Positions 16,810-25,741 of a stretch of DNA of 64,000 bases are shown in pieces (within the stretch, counting starts at the first letter, position 1; every line of letters begins with the position of its first letter). A program made the translations under genes and the position numbers. Where the stretch lies: contig NZ_FMHU01000001.1 in NCBI RefSeq assembly GCF_900091415.1, forward strand, positions 62,001 to 126,000, in the 5' to 3' direction. Source of the stretch: Micromonospora inyonensis. GTDB lineage: Bacteria > Actinomycetota > Actinomycetes > Mycobacteriales > Micromonosporaceae. Below the pieces are notes generated by a model, which did not search any database, was not told the origin of the DNA, and saw only the letters and a list, made by a program, of their open reading frames with translations.

Positions 16810-18048
16810 GTGAGCACCCCCGCCGACACCGCGCCGGCCGGGGCGGTCCGCCAGGCCAGCCTCCGCGAGATCAACCTCGCCCTGCTGCTCGGACGGATCG
16901 CCGCCGCGCCCCGGCCACCGTCCCGCGCCGAGCTGGCCGCCGCGACCGGGCTCACCCGGGCGACCGTCTCCGCCGTCGTCGACGACCTGATCGGCGGCGG
17001 GCTGGTCACCGAGGTCGACCCGACGCCGCGCGGCGGGGCGGGCCGCCCCGCCCGGGGCCTGCTGCTCGCCGGGCACGGTCCCGCCGGCCTCGGCCTGGAG
17101 ATCAACGTCGACTACCTGGCGGTCTGCGTGCTCGACCTGGCCGGCGCGGTCCGCCACCGCGCCGTGCACCGGGCCGACCTGCGCCCGGTCTCCCCCGCCG
17201 AGACGCTCGCCCTCGCCGCCGGACTGGCCCGGCAGGCCCGTGCCGACGCGCACGGACAGGGACTCACCCTGGCCGGCGCGGCGCTCGCCGTACCCGGCCT
17301 GGTGGACGCCGACGGCGTGGTCCGGCTCGCGCCGAACCTGGGCTGGCGGGAGGTGGACGTGCCGGCACTGCTCGCCGCCCATCCCCCGCTGACCGAGGCG
17401 GTCCCCGGCCTGCCCACCCTGGTGGTGGAGAACGGGGCCAACCTGGCCGCCCTGGGCGAACTGCACACCGGCGACCCGGGGACCACCAACTTCCTCTACG
17501 TCTCCGGCGAGGTGGGCATCGGCGCGGGCATCGTGCTGGACGGCACCCTCTACCGGGGGGTCCGCGGGTTCAGCGGCGAGATCGGCCATCTCCCGGTCCA
17601 TCCGGAGGGTCGTCCCTGCCGGTGCGGTGGGCGAGGCTGCCTGGAGACGTACGCCGGCCAGGAGGCGATCCTCACCGCCGCCGGCCTGACCGGGGTGGAC
17701 GTGGCCGGCGACGCCGTACGGCTGGCCCGGCTCGCCGCCGGGGGCGACCCGGCGACCCTCGCCGCGCTGGCCGGGGCGGGGACGGCGCTCGGCGTGGCGG
17801 TGGCCGGGGTGGTGAACCTGCTCGACCTGGACACCGTGGTCCTCGGCGGCACCTACGCCCCGCTCGCCCGCTGGCTGGTCCCCCCGGTGACCGCCGAGGT
17901 CTCCCGGCGGGTGCTCGCCGCCGCCTGGTCCCCGGTCACCGTCCGCCCGGCGGTGCTCGGTGGCGACGCCGCTGCGGTGGGCGCGGCGGGATCGGTGGTA
18001 CGCCGGGTCGTCGCCCGGCCCACCGCCTGGCTCACCCGTGCCGGCTGA
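16810..18048 (+). CDS. ROK-family transcriptional repressor, probable XylR
   Basis: 412-residue ROK protein. The N-terminal winged helix-turn-helix is [29 protein letters not shown]. The ROK sugar domain follows, with the zinc motif [14 protein letters not shown] and the phosphate-loop-like [20 protein letters not shown] repressors with this architecture usually bind the pathway sugar and leave DNA, and the divergent xylAB operon makes xylose the likely ligand (inference). The GTG start is supported by the -10 box CAGTGT seven bases upstream. Confidence 0.92.
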   Translation: MSTPADTAPAGAVRQASLREINLALLLGRIAAAPRPPSRAELAAATGLTRATVSAVVDDLIGGGLVTEVDPTPRGGAGRPARGLLLAGHGPAGLGLEINVDYLAVCVLDLAGAVRHRAVHRADLRPVSPAETLALAAGLARQARADAHGQGLTLAGAALAVPGLVDADGVVRLAPNLGWREVDVPALLAAHPPLTEAVPGLPTLVVENGANLAALGELHTGDPGTTNFLYVSGEVGIGAGIVLDGTLYRGVRGFSGEIGHLPVHPEGRPCRCGGRGCLETYAGQEAILTAAGLTGVDVAGDAVRLARLAAGGDPATLAALAGAGTALGVAVAGVVNLLDLDTVVLGGTYAPLARWLVPPVTAEVSRRVLAAAWSPVTVRPAVLGGDAAAVGAAGSVVRRVVARPTAWLTRAG

Positions 18049-18138
18049 TGCCGCGTCGGCGGATGGGCGATCGGCCGGCACGCTCGGTACGCTTGCCGTC
18101 GAGCAACTTTCCGGACGCAAGGAGTTCCTCCCCAGCAT

Positions 18139-19866
18139 GTGCAGAGGTCAGCACGCCAGGGCTTCCGGCACCCGACGGTGACCGCCACCCGAAGCGGAGG
18201 GCAGGCCGGTCCGGTCAGCGGCGCCGGCCGGGCCCCCCGCTCCGCCGACCGGCCCCGGGACGTCCCCGTCGACGCCGCCCTCGCCCGTGAACTGCTCGAC
18301 GGGCTGGCCGAGGCGGTCGTCACCGCCGACGCGCGGGGCGTGGTGACCCTGGTCAACGCGATGGCCGCCGACCTGCTGCCCGAGGTCACCCGGGGCGGCA
18401 AGCTGACGCTGGTCGGCGTACCGGCACTGGCCGACGCGGCCGGCGGCGGGGCGACCACCTTCGAGGCCGAGCACCGGGGACGGCGGCTGGCCGGGGTCCG
18501 TCGCACGCTCCGGGACGGCGGCTGCGCCTGGTACGTCCGGGACGTCACCGAGGAGCGGGCCCGCACCGACGCGCTGCTCGCCGAGCGCTCCCGCACCGCG
18601 TTCCTCGCCCGGGCCGGCAGCCGGCTCGGGCTCTCCCTGCACCGCGAGCAGACGCTGCGGACGTCGGTCACGCTGGCCGTGCCGTACCTCGCTGACGCCG
18701 CCGTGGTCGTCCACCGTCCGCCGCCGCCGGCTCCGGCCGACGCCGGTCCACACTGGGTACGGTTCACCGACGGCGATCCCGCGCCGGTCACCGGGAACGG
18801 CCCGGCCGGACTACCCGGCGCGGTGCCGGGACTCGCCGAGGCGCTCGACGGTGACCGTACCGACGCCAGTCCGTGGCTCGACGCCGAACTGGCCGACCTC
18901 GGTGGCGTGCTGCCGGAGGACTTCGGCCGCCCCGGCACGGTCCTGGTCACCACGATGCTCGGGGCGGGCGGCGCGACCGGGGCGTTGGTCCTGGTGCGCC
19001 GGCCGGGCCGGGCCGGCTTCGACCAGCGCGACGTCAACGTGGTCCGGGAGTTCGCCGCGCGGGCCGGGGCGGCCCTGGCCACCGCCGACCTCCACGGCGA
19101 GCAGACCCACCTGGCCCGGGTGCTCCAGACCAGCCTGCTCCCGCCCGAACTGCCCGAGATCCCCGGCGTGTCGCTGGCCGGTGGCTACCGGGCGGCCGGC
19201 GACAGCCTACGGATCGGGGGCGACTTCTACGACGTCTCGGCCACCGCCGACGGGGGCACCTTCGCCCTCGGCGACGTCTGCGGCAAAGGCGTCGGCGCGG
19301 CCGTGCTCACCGGCCGGGTACGCCAGTCCCTACAGACCCTGCGTCTGGTCGAACGGCGTCCGCTGGAGTTGATGGCGCTACTCAACCGGGCCCTGTTCGA
19401 CGCGCCCGGGGCGGCCCGGCGCAACCAGTTCACCACGTCGCTGCTCGGCACCCTGACGGTGGAGCCGGACGGCGCGCTGTGCCTCTGCGTCGCCGGGGGC
19501 GGGCACCCGTCACCGCTGGTCGTCGGGGTCGACGGTGCGGTCCGCCCGGCCGTCGTCGGCGGGATGCCGGTCGGGGCGCTCAGCGCCGCGCGGTTCGTCG
19601 AGACGCGGATCCGTCTCGCCCCCGGCGAACTGCTGCTGGCGTACACCGACGGGGTCACCGAGGCGCGCGGCGGCCCGGGGGTGCTGGAGATGTTCGGTGA
19701 AACCCGGTTGCGTCAGGCACTCGCCTCGGGGGCCGGACTCCCGCCCCGGGCCATGATCGACTGGATGCTGCAACTGGTCGACGAGTGGCTGGGCGGGCAG
19801 AGCCAGGACGACATCGCCATGCTCGCCATCGCCCCGGCGTCGACCCGGCCCGGCGCACGGCCGTGA
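18139..19866 (+). CDS. PAS/GAF/SpoIIE protein serine phosphatase
   Basis: 575-residue PP2C-type phosphatase of the SpoIIE/RsbU class, which dephosphorylates anti-sigma-factor antagonists. Order of parts: basic N-terminus, PAS-like domain (about 48-135), GAF-like domain (about 150-325) and SpoIIE catalytic domain (about 345-565). The metal-binding motifs are complete: IGGDFYDVS, FALGDVCGKGVGAAVLTG, AYTDGVTEARG and GQSQDDIAMLAI. The GTG start at 18139 follows AAGGAG at some distance; GTG at 18178 is possible. The stop overlaps the GTG of the B12-binding gene by 4 bases, so the two are translationally coupled and probably work together. Confidence 0.88.
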   Translation: MQRSARQGFRHPTVTATRSGGQAGPVSGAGRAPRSADRPRDVPVDAALARELLDGLAEAVVTADARGVVTLVNAMAADLLPEVTRGGKLTLVGVPALADAAGGGATTFEAEHRGRRLAGVRRTLRDGGCAWYVRDVTEERARTDALLAERSRTAFLARAGSRLGLSLHREQTLRTSVTLAVPYLADAAVVVHRPPPPAPADAGPHWVRFTDGDPAPVTGNGPAGLPGAVPGLAEALDGDRTDASPWLDAELADLGGVLPEDFGRPGTVLVTTMLGAGGATGALVLVRRPGRAGFDQRDVNVVREFAARAGAALATADLHGEQTHLARVLQTSLLPPELPEIPGVSLAGGYRAAGDSLRIGGDFYDVSATADGGTFALGDVCGKGVGAAVLTGRVRQSLQTLRLVERRPLELMALLNRALFDAPGAARRNQFTTSLLGTLTVEPDGALCLCVAGGGHPSPLVVGVDGAVRPAVVGGMPVGALSAARFVETRIRLAPGELLLAYTDGVTEARGGPGVLEMFGETRLRQALASGAGLPPRAMIDWMLQLVDEWLGGQSQDDIAMLAIAPASTRPGARP

Positions 19867-20867
19867 CCGTGGACGGCGGGACGGCACTCGGGGAGGCGGC
19901 GGCCGACGGAGGCGCCGTCGGGGCGTACCTCGACCACCTGGACCGGGTGGACCCGGAGGGCGCCACCCGGCTCGTGCTCGACCTGCTGGACCGGGGCTGG
20001 TCGGTCGCGGACGTCCTGGTGGACGTGGTGTCCGTCGCACAGCGGGAGATCGGCCGGCGCTGGCTGGCCGGAGGGTGGAGCGTCGCCCAGGAGCACGCGG
20101 CCACGCACGTCAGCGAGCAGGTGGTGGCCGCCGTCGGCCGCCGGACCGGCCGGTCGGCCGGACGCGGTCACGTGGTGCTGGCCTGTGTCGAGGGCGAGTG
20201 GCACGCGCTGGCCGCGCGGATCGTCGCCGAGGTGGTCCGGGCCAGCGGCTGGCGGGTCACCTTCCTCGGTGCCAGCGTGCCGCCCCGCCACCTGGTCAGC
20301 TACCTGCACCAGACCGGGCCGGACGCGGTGCTGTTGAGCTGTGTGCAGCCGAGCCGGCTGATCCGGGCCGCCCGGATGATCGAGGCGTGCCGGGCGACGG
20401 GCGTCCCGGTCGTCGCCGGTGGCCCCGGCTTCGGCGCGGGCGGCCGTTGGGCCACGGCGGTGGGTGCCGCCGCGTGTGGCGCCTCCGCCCGGGACGCGGT
20501 GGAGCTGCTGGACCGGCACGGCCACCTGGCTTCGGCGGGTGAGCCGGCACCGCCTCCGCCCGACGACGAGCACGTCGCGGTGCTGCGCCGCCGCCGTGAG
20601 GTGGTGCAGGGGGTCACCCGCGCCCTTGTCCCCGCCGGAGCCGACGCGGACCCGGTGGCGGACGCCGCCGCCCAGGTGCTGGACTCGCTCGCCGCCGCGC
20701 TCCTGGTCGGCGACCCGGAGCTGCTCGACGAGTTCGTCCGGTGGCAACGTCAGGCCCTCGGCACGCGTGACTCCCTGCTCGACGCGATCCTGGCGGGCTG
20801 CGCCACAGGGCTCGCCGAACACCCCCGGGCCATCCGGTACCTGCGCCTCGTCGGCCCCGGCGGATGA
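19863..20867 (+). CDS. cobalamin-binding sensor-like protein with W-x9-EH motif
   Basis: 334-residue soluble protein. Residues about 20-95 form a helical bundle carrying W67-x9-E77-H78, the motif of CarH/LitR light sensors that shields adenosylcobalamin. Residues about 100-215 are the Rossmann B12-binding domain, with the axial-ligand region EGEWHALAARIV (His114), LLSC and VVAGGPGFG. It has no MerR DNA-binding domain, so it cannot act as CarH does on DNA. The last 110 residues are a helical region I do not recognise. The 4-base overlap with the SpoIIE phosphatase gene suggests the two signal together. The light or B12 sensing role is inference. Confidence 0.8.
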   Translation: MTVDGGTALGEAAADGGAVGAYLDHLDRVDPEGATRLVLDLLDRGWSVADVLVDVVSVAQREIGRRWLAGGWSVAQEHAATHVSEQVVAAVGRRTGRSAGRGHVVLACVEGEWHALAARIVAEVVRASGWRVTFLGASVPPRHLVSYLHQTGPDAVLLSCVQPSRLIRAARMIEACRATGVPVVAGGPGFGAGGRWATAVGAAACGASARDAVELLDRHGHLASAGEPAPPPPDDEHVAVLRRRREVVQGVTRALVPAGADADPVADAAAQVLDSLAAALLVGDPELLDEFVRWQRQALGTRDSLLDAILAGCATGLAEHPRAIRYLRLVGPGG

Positions 20868-20900
20868 CGGCCCTCGGGGCACGGTCCGCCTCGCCGGTGG

Positions 20901-21641
20901 TCAGGCGGGCCGGGCGGTGGGCGGCGTCCGGGGTGGCACGGCGACCAGCGGAGAACGCGCCGGACCCGGCCCGGGTGCCGGAGCGCGGAACGCCGACGAG
21001 GGTCCGCGCTGATCGATCATCGGACGCGGTTCGTGGGTCGCGGACGGGGTCGGCGACTGGTACGCCGGGCCCGGATCGGAGGGCGCACCGCTGGACCGTT
21101 CCGCAGGACCGGTCGGGCGCCGGTGCGGCCCGTCGCCGGGCCGGCGCGGGTCGGGCGGTCCGGCCGAGGGCGGGGGCGGCTCGGCCGGCGGTGACCGGCG
21201 CGCGACCTCCTGGAACTCGGCCAGCCCGCGCCGCAGCGCCTCCCGTCCGGCCGGGCTCATCCCGGCGAGCACCTCGGCCAGGCGCGCCTGCCGTTCGGCC
21301 CGCAGTTCGGCGAGGAGACGCATGGCCTCCGGAGTGAGGTGCAGCGAGATCTCCCGACGGTCGTACCGGCCGGGCTCGCGCTCCAACATGCCGGCGGCGA
21401 CCAGCCGGTCGCACAGTCGGCTGGCCGAGGAGAGCAGCATCCCCAGGAGCGTGGCCAGTCGCCGGAGGTTGATCCCGTCGTACTGCTCCACCACGACGAC
21501 CGCCCGTAGCTGTGCGGTGGAGAGCCGGTTCGTCGTCCGCTCCCGTGTTTCCTCCCACGCGGACAGCAGGGTGGCCGCCGCATCGTCGAGCGCGGCGACC
21601 ATACTCGCTTCTGGTCCGAGCGGACGGTGTTCTTCGGCCAT
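20901..21641 (-). CDS. MarR-family transcriptional regulator with long Pro-rich tail
   Basis: 246-residue protein. Residues about 15-145 are a MarR winged helix: STAQLRAVVVVEQYDGINLRRLATLLGMLLSSASRLCDRLVAAGMLEREP, then DRREISLHLTPEAMRLLAEL, the wing with the DRR signature. The remaining 95 or so residues are Pro/Arg/Gly-rich and probably disordered, unusual for MarR proteins. It is divergent from the phosphatase gene at 21699 and convergent with the B12 gene. The divergent intergenic DNA (21642-21698) is the likely site of action. Confidence 0.85.
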   Translation of the reverse strand: MAEEHRPLGPEASMVAALDDAAATLLSAWEETRERTTNRLSTAQLRAVVVVEQYDGINLRRLATLLGMLLSSASRLCDRLVAAGMLEREPGRYDRREISLHLTPEAMRLLAELRAERQARLAEVLAGMSPAGREALRRGLAEFQEVARRSPPAEPPPPSAGPPDPRRPGDGPHRRPTGPAERSSGAPSDPGPAYQSPTPSATHEPRPMIDQRGPSSAFRAPAPGPGPARSPLVAVPPRTPPTARPA

Positions 21642-21698
21642 CGTGTGCCTGAGACTACCCCGGAACCGCTGGTGGGCGGATCGTCAGAAGGAGCGACC

Positions 21699-22829
21699 AT
21701 GAGCGAGCCGGTCAACCGGGCACGACGGATTCTGACCGACGCACCGGCGGATCTTCTGCTGGACCGGGTCGCCGCCGAGCTGGCCCGGTCGTACGGGATC
21801 ACCGGCGCCGAGTTGTTCCAGGTGGACTACCGGTTGTCGGTGCTGCTGCCGCTGGGCGAGGGGAAGTCGCTGACCGAGCCCGGCCACCCGGCCTGGCGCT
21901 GCTTCGACCACCAGGAGCCGGTCCTGGCCGCCGGGACGGGCTACTTCCCGGTGAGCATGCGGGGCGAGCGGCGCGGCGTGCTCCAGCTGACCCCGGTGCC
22001 GGAGGACCCGGTGGTCGTCTCCGAGCTCGCCGAGGTCGCCACCGTGCTCGGGCACGAGTTGGCCGCCGTGTCGGCCGGCATCGACGTCTACCGCACGGCG
22101 CGGCGCACCCAGCGGCTCACCCTCGCCGCCGAGATGCAGTGGGAGCTGCTGCCCGGGCGCAGCCGGATCCGCCCCTCGTTCAGCCTGGCGGGGCAGCTCG
22201 AACCGGCGTACGCGGTGCGGGGCGACAGCTTCGACTGGTCCGACGACGGCACCCGGCTCTGGCTGTCGGTGATCAACGGGACGGGTGAGGGCGTCGCCGC
22301 CTCGATGCTCACCTCACTGGCCGTGCACGCGCTGCGCAACGCCCGGCGGGCCGGGCTGTGCCTGGCCGACCAGGCGGCGCTGGCCGACCAGGCGATCTAC
22401 GCGGTGCACCGCGGTGACCAGCACCTCTCCGTGCTCCTGCTGGAGCTGGACCTGCGTGACGGGACGATGACCGTGGTCGACGCGGGATCGCCCCGGCTGG
22501 TCCTGCTGCGCGGGGGCGAGGTGCACGAACAGCCGCTGGAGGCACAGTTCCCGCTCGGCATGTTCGACGGGACCGACTACGAGTCCCAGCAGTTCCGGCT
22601 GGAGCACGACGACCGGCTCTTCGTGGTCAGCGACGGGGTGATCGAAGCCGCCGGGCAGGAGGTCCGGTACGGCGACACGGCGCTGGCCCGGTTCCTGCGC
22701 CGGACCGGCCCGATGGCACCGCTGGACGCCGTCCGGTCGCTCATCGGCGACCTGCGCGCCTTCGTCGCCGGGGACCTGGTCGACGACGCGGTCGTGGTGT
22801 GTCTCGACTGGACCGGCCCCCAGCCGTGA
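21699..22829 (+). CDS. PP2C/SpoIIE-like phosphatase with altered metal site
   Basis: 376-residue protein with an N-terminal GAF-like region (about 20-135) and a C-terminal PP2C-like domain (about 150-370). Motifs resemble SpoIIE phosphatases: YAVRGDSFDWSDD (equivalent to GGDFYD), VVSDGVIEAAG and VDDAVVVCLDW. The usual GDxxGxG is INGTGEG, so the metal-binding Asp is replaced by Asn. It may be a weak phosphatase or a regulatory pseudoenzyme. The ATG at 21699 has AAGGAG six bases before it. Divergent from the MarR gene, and possibly part of the same signalling island as the SpoIIE/B12 pair. Confidence 0.8.
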   Translation: MSEPVNRARRILTDAPADLLLDRVAAELARSYGITGAELFQVDYRLSVLLPLGEGKSLTEPGHPAWRCFDHQEPVLAAGTGYFPVSMRGERRGVLQLTPVPEDPVVVSELAEVATVLGHELAAVSAGIDVYRTARRTQRLTLAAEMQWELLPGRSRIRPSFSLAGQLEPAYAVRGDSFDWSDDGTRLWLSVINGTGEGVAASMLTSLAVHALRNARRAGLCLADQAALADQAIYAVHRGDQHLSVLLLELDLRDGTMTVVDAGSPRLVLLRGGEVHEQPLEAQFPLGMFDGTDYESQQFRLEHDDRLFVVSDGVIEAAGQEVRYGDTALARFLRRTGPMAPLDAVRSLIGDLRAFVAGDLVDDAVVVCLDWTGPQP

Positions 22830-22845
22830 CGCCGGCCGGGACCGG

Positions 22846-24327
22846 TCAGTACGCCCCGCGGCTGCGCAGGACCGCGCCGAAGGTCTTCCACATGATGGTC
22901 AGGTCCGCCGCCAGGGACCAGTTCTCCACGTAGTAGAGGTCGAGGCGGATGCCGTCCTCCCAGCTCAGGTCCGAGCGTCCGCTGACCTGCCAGAGCCCGG
23001 TCATGCCCGGCTTGACCAGCAACCGGCGGGCGACGTCGCCGTCGTAACGGGCCACCTCGGAGGGGAGCGGCGGGCGCGGGCCCACCAGGCTCATGTCCCC
23101 GATCAGCACGTTGGCGAGCTGGGGCAACTCGTCGAGGGACCACTTGCGCAGCAACCGCCCGACCTGGGTCACCCGGGGGTCGTCGCGCATCTTGAACAGC
23201 AGCCCGTCGGTCTCGTTGCGGGCCGCCAGCTCGGCGAGCATCACGTCGGCGTTGACCACCATGGTGCGGAACTTGAACACGCCGAACTCGCGTCCGCCCT
23301 GCCCGACCCGGACCTGCCGGAACAGCACCGGGCCCCGGCTGCCCAGCCGGATCGCCACGGCGATCAGCACCAGCAGCGGCGCGAGCAGCGTCAGCCCGAG
23401 GAGGGAGATCGAACGGTCGACGAGTCCCTTGACCAGCTTGCGGGCCCCCCGGAACTCGGGGGCCTCCACGTGGATCAGCGGCAGGCCGGCGACCGGCCGG
23501 GTGTGGATGCGCGGACCGGCCACGTCGGTCAGCGCGGGGGCCAGCACCATGTCGATCCCGGTGCCCTCCAGCTGCCAACCGAGCCGGCGCAGCCGGGTCG
23601 CGGTCAGCTCGGCGGAGGCGGTGATCGCCACGGTGTCCGCCCCGATGGCCTCGGCCGCCTCCACGATGCCCCGGAACGAGCCGATTACCGGCACCTCCCC
23701 CAGCCGCTGCGGCACCGGGGCGAGCAGGGCGTCCGGGATGCAGGCACCGACCACGTGGTAGCCGGCGTACGGCTCGCGGCGCAGCGTGTGCACGAGCTCC
23801 AGCACGTGCGGGGTGTCCCCCACCGCCAGCACCCGCCGTGACCAGCCGGCACCCCGGCACCGGTCGAGGTGCAGTCGCTTGCGGGCGGCGAACCGGGCCA
23901 CCAGCAGCCCGAGGGTGCCGACCGCCAGGGTGATGGCGAGGAAGCCGCGCGAGACGCCCACGTCGGCGATGTAGCCGGTGATGGCGATCGTCGCGGCCAG
24001 CCGGAGGCTCGCCGAGGTGACCCGGCGGTACTCGTCGGCACCATAGCCCAGGAGTCGCTCGTCGTAGCAGCGCAGGACCTTCAGGGAGAGCAGCCAGGCG
24101 ATCATCAACCCGGGGGCCACCAGGACGTACGGGACCTCCGAGCCGCGCGGTTCGTACTCGCCGAACCGGGTGACGTACCCCACCAGCACGGCGACGGCGA
24201 CGATGGCGGTGTCGAGCACCACCAACGTCCGGATGTAGGCCCGTTCGTCAGCTCGGATCGCCCTCGTCGGCCGCCCACCGGCGGACGCGGCCGAGGTCGA
24301 GGCGGGGGTCAACAGCGCCGAGGTCAA
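22846..24327 (-). CDS. polyprenyl-phosphate sugar transferase (exopolysaccharide priming)
   Basis: 493-residue membrane enzyme that moves a sugar-phosphate from a UDP-sugar to undecaprenyl phosphate, starting an exopolysaccharide or glycan repeat. It has about four N-terminal helices (about 30-145), a Rossmann-like central domain (about 160-275), a further helix (about 305-335), then the bacterial sugar-transferase domain with FKFRTMVVNAD, RKWSLDELPQLANVLIGDMSLVGPRP and KPGMTGLWQVSGRSDLSWED. The frame opens with TTG preceded by GGGGAGGG, a good ribosome site, so I keep that rare start. It stands alone with no glycosyltransferase cluster nearby. Confidence 0.92.
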   Translation of the reverse strand: MTSALLTPASTSAASAGGRPTRAIRADERAYIRTLVVLDTAIVAVAVLVGYVTRFGEYEPRGSEVPYVLVAPGLMIAWLLSLKVLRCYDERLLGYGADEYRRVTSASLRLAATIAITGYIADVGVSRGFLAITLAVGTLGLLVARFAARKRLHLDRCRGAGWSRRVLAVGDTPHVLELVHTLRREPYAGYHVVGACIPDALLAPVPQRLGEVPVIGSFRGIVEAAEAIGADTVAITASAELTATRLRRLGWQLEGTGIDMVLAPALTDVAGPRIHTRPVAGLPLIHVEAPEFRGARKLVKGLVDRSISLLGLTLLAPLLVLIAVAIRLGSRGPVLFRQVRVGQGGREFGVFKFRTMVVNADVMLAELAARNETDGLLFKMRDDPRVTQVGRLLRKWSLDELPQLANVLIGDMSLVGPRPPLPSEVARYDGDVARRLLVKPGMTGLWQVSGRSDLSWEDGIRLDLYYVENWSLAADLTIMWKTFGAVLRSRGAY

Positions 24328-24598
24328 CGACCCTCCCCACTAGCGTCGATGGCGCCCCGCCCGCACCGGCTCCCGGGTGGCCGGTGCCGCAGGGCACCCG
24401 GACATCTTCCCCCGACAGCCGTCGATCCCGGTAGCCACGGACGGAATGCCGTCAGTAGGACTTTCCGATGTGGACGCCCGGGTCCGCGCACACAGCCATC
24501 CGTCGGAGGTCCGGCCGCTCAGCGCGGCGCGTTCGGCCGGAGCCCGAGCTGCCGTTATTCGCGAATCATCACGCTGCGTGAGTAACAAGCGGCACCCG
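24328..24598. other. intergenic region without a gene
   Basis: 271 bases between the sugar transferase start and the lactonase end. It contains a 10-bp perfect palindrome ATTCGCGAAT (24557-24566) inside a larger imperfect inverted repeat whose outer arms are GTTATTC and GAGTAAC. I see no supported reading frame. Confidence 0.5.
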
Positions 24599-25636
24599 TC
24601 AGAGCAGGACGCAGCTCGGGCTCGGCACCGGCACCGGCTCGCCCGCCGGCTCCGGCACTCCGGTGGCCGGGTCGACGCGGAAGGCCCGGACCATGTCGGC
24701 CCGCTGATCGGCGACGTAGAGGTCCCGCCCGGACCAGGCGAAGTGCCGGGGCCACTCTCCGCCGGTGTCCACCTCGGCGACGAGTTCCGGCAGCGCACCG
24801 TCGAGGGCGAAGACCGCCAGCGTGCCGACGCCCCGGTTGGCGACGTAGAGGAACCGGCCCTGCGGGCCCACCGCGACCTCCGCCGGCTGGACGTGACCGC
24901 TCCGTCCGCTCGCCGGCACCCGCCCCCGCTGGTGCAGCGCCCCCTCGGCGTCCCGGTCCAGTGCGGTGACCGTGCCGTCCAGCTCGCCGGCCAGGTAGAC
25001 CCGGCGTCCGTCCGGGTGGCGGGCCAGGTGCCGGGGGCCGGTTCCGGCATGGGCCCGCACCCGGGGCGCGCGAGGCACCAGCCGACCGGTGGCGACGTCC
25101 AGGTCGTACCGGTACACCGAGTCGGTGCCGAGGTCGACGACGTACAGCGGCCCGCCGTCGGGGTCCGGCGAGACCATGTGCGCGTGCGCCGCCTCCTGCC
25201 GCTGCGGGTCCGGGCCGTGCCCGGAGTGCACCACCAGGTCGCTCCGCCCGCCCGGCACCCCCGCGCCGTCGAGCGGAAAGACCGCCACGCTCCCCCCGCC
25301 GTAGTTGGCGGCCACCAGGTGACGGCCGTCCGGCGTGACCGCCAGATGGCAGGGCTCCGCCCCACCCGTGTCGCCGGTGCCCAGCGGGGTCAGGTCGCCG
25401 TCCGGCGCCACCCGCCAGGCGCTGACCTGCCCCTCGGGCAGTTCGTTCGCCGCGTACAGCACCGGCAGGGTGGGATGCCGGACCAGGAACGACGGCGACG
25501 CGGTGACCGCCACCGTGCCGAGCGGCGTCAGCGTGCCCGTCCGCGGGTCCCGCCGGGCGGCGACGATGCCGTCGCCGTTGCCGTCGCTCTCCCTGGTGTA
25601 GCCGCCGATGTGGACGACATCCCCCTGGTCGGTCAC
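24599..25636 (-). CDS. lactonase-family beta-propeller protein
   Basis: 345-residue seven-bladed propeller of the YbhE/6-phosphogluconolactonase family. Repeating blades are visible as HLAVTPDGRHLVAANYGGGSV, HLARHPDGRRVYLAGELDGTV and EVAVGPQGRFLYVANRGVGTL. Members hydrolyse 6-phosphogluconolactone or related lactones; the substrate here is not proven. I use the GTG at 25636 (VTDQGDVVHIGGYT) because GAAAGGTGG lies just upstream and the first blade begins there. No signal peptide, so probably cytoplasmic. No pentose-phosphate genes adjoin it. Confidence 0.85.
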   Translation of the reverse strand: MTDQGDVVHIGGYTRESDGNGDGIVAARRDPRTGTLTPLGTVAVTASPSFLVRHPTLPVLYAANELPEGQVSAWRVAPDGDLTPLGTGDTGGAEPCHLAVTPDGRHLVAANYGGGSVAVFPLDGAGVPGGRSDLVVHSGHGPDPQRQEAAHAHMVSPDPDGGPLYVVDLGTDSVYRYDLDVATGRLVPRAPRVRAHAGTGPRHLARHPDGRRVYLAGELDGTVTALDRDAEGALHQRGRVPASGRSGHVQPAEVAVGPQGRFLYVANRGVGTLAVFALDGALPELVAEVDTGGEWPRHFAWSGRDLYVADQRADMVRAFRVDPATGVPEPAGEPVPVPSPSCVLL

Positions 25637-25741
25637 GGCGCCACCTTTCCTCTCGTCCGCAGTCGGTCCCACCAGCCTTCCCGCGATCACCCGACGGTGA
25701 ACCCGGTGCCCCGGACTTTCCCCCGCCGCGGGCCGGAGAGG

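Noticed and set aside
14106..17105. Open frame of xylB extended to 17105 (999 codons)
   Set aside because: The extension covers xylA in another frame. The xylulokinase fold starts at the ATG at 15533.
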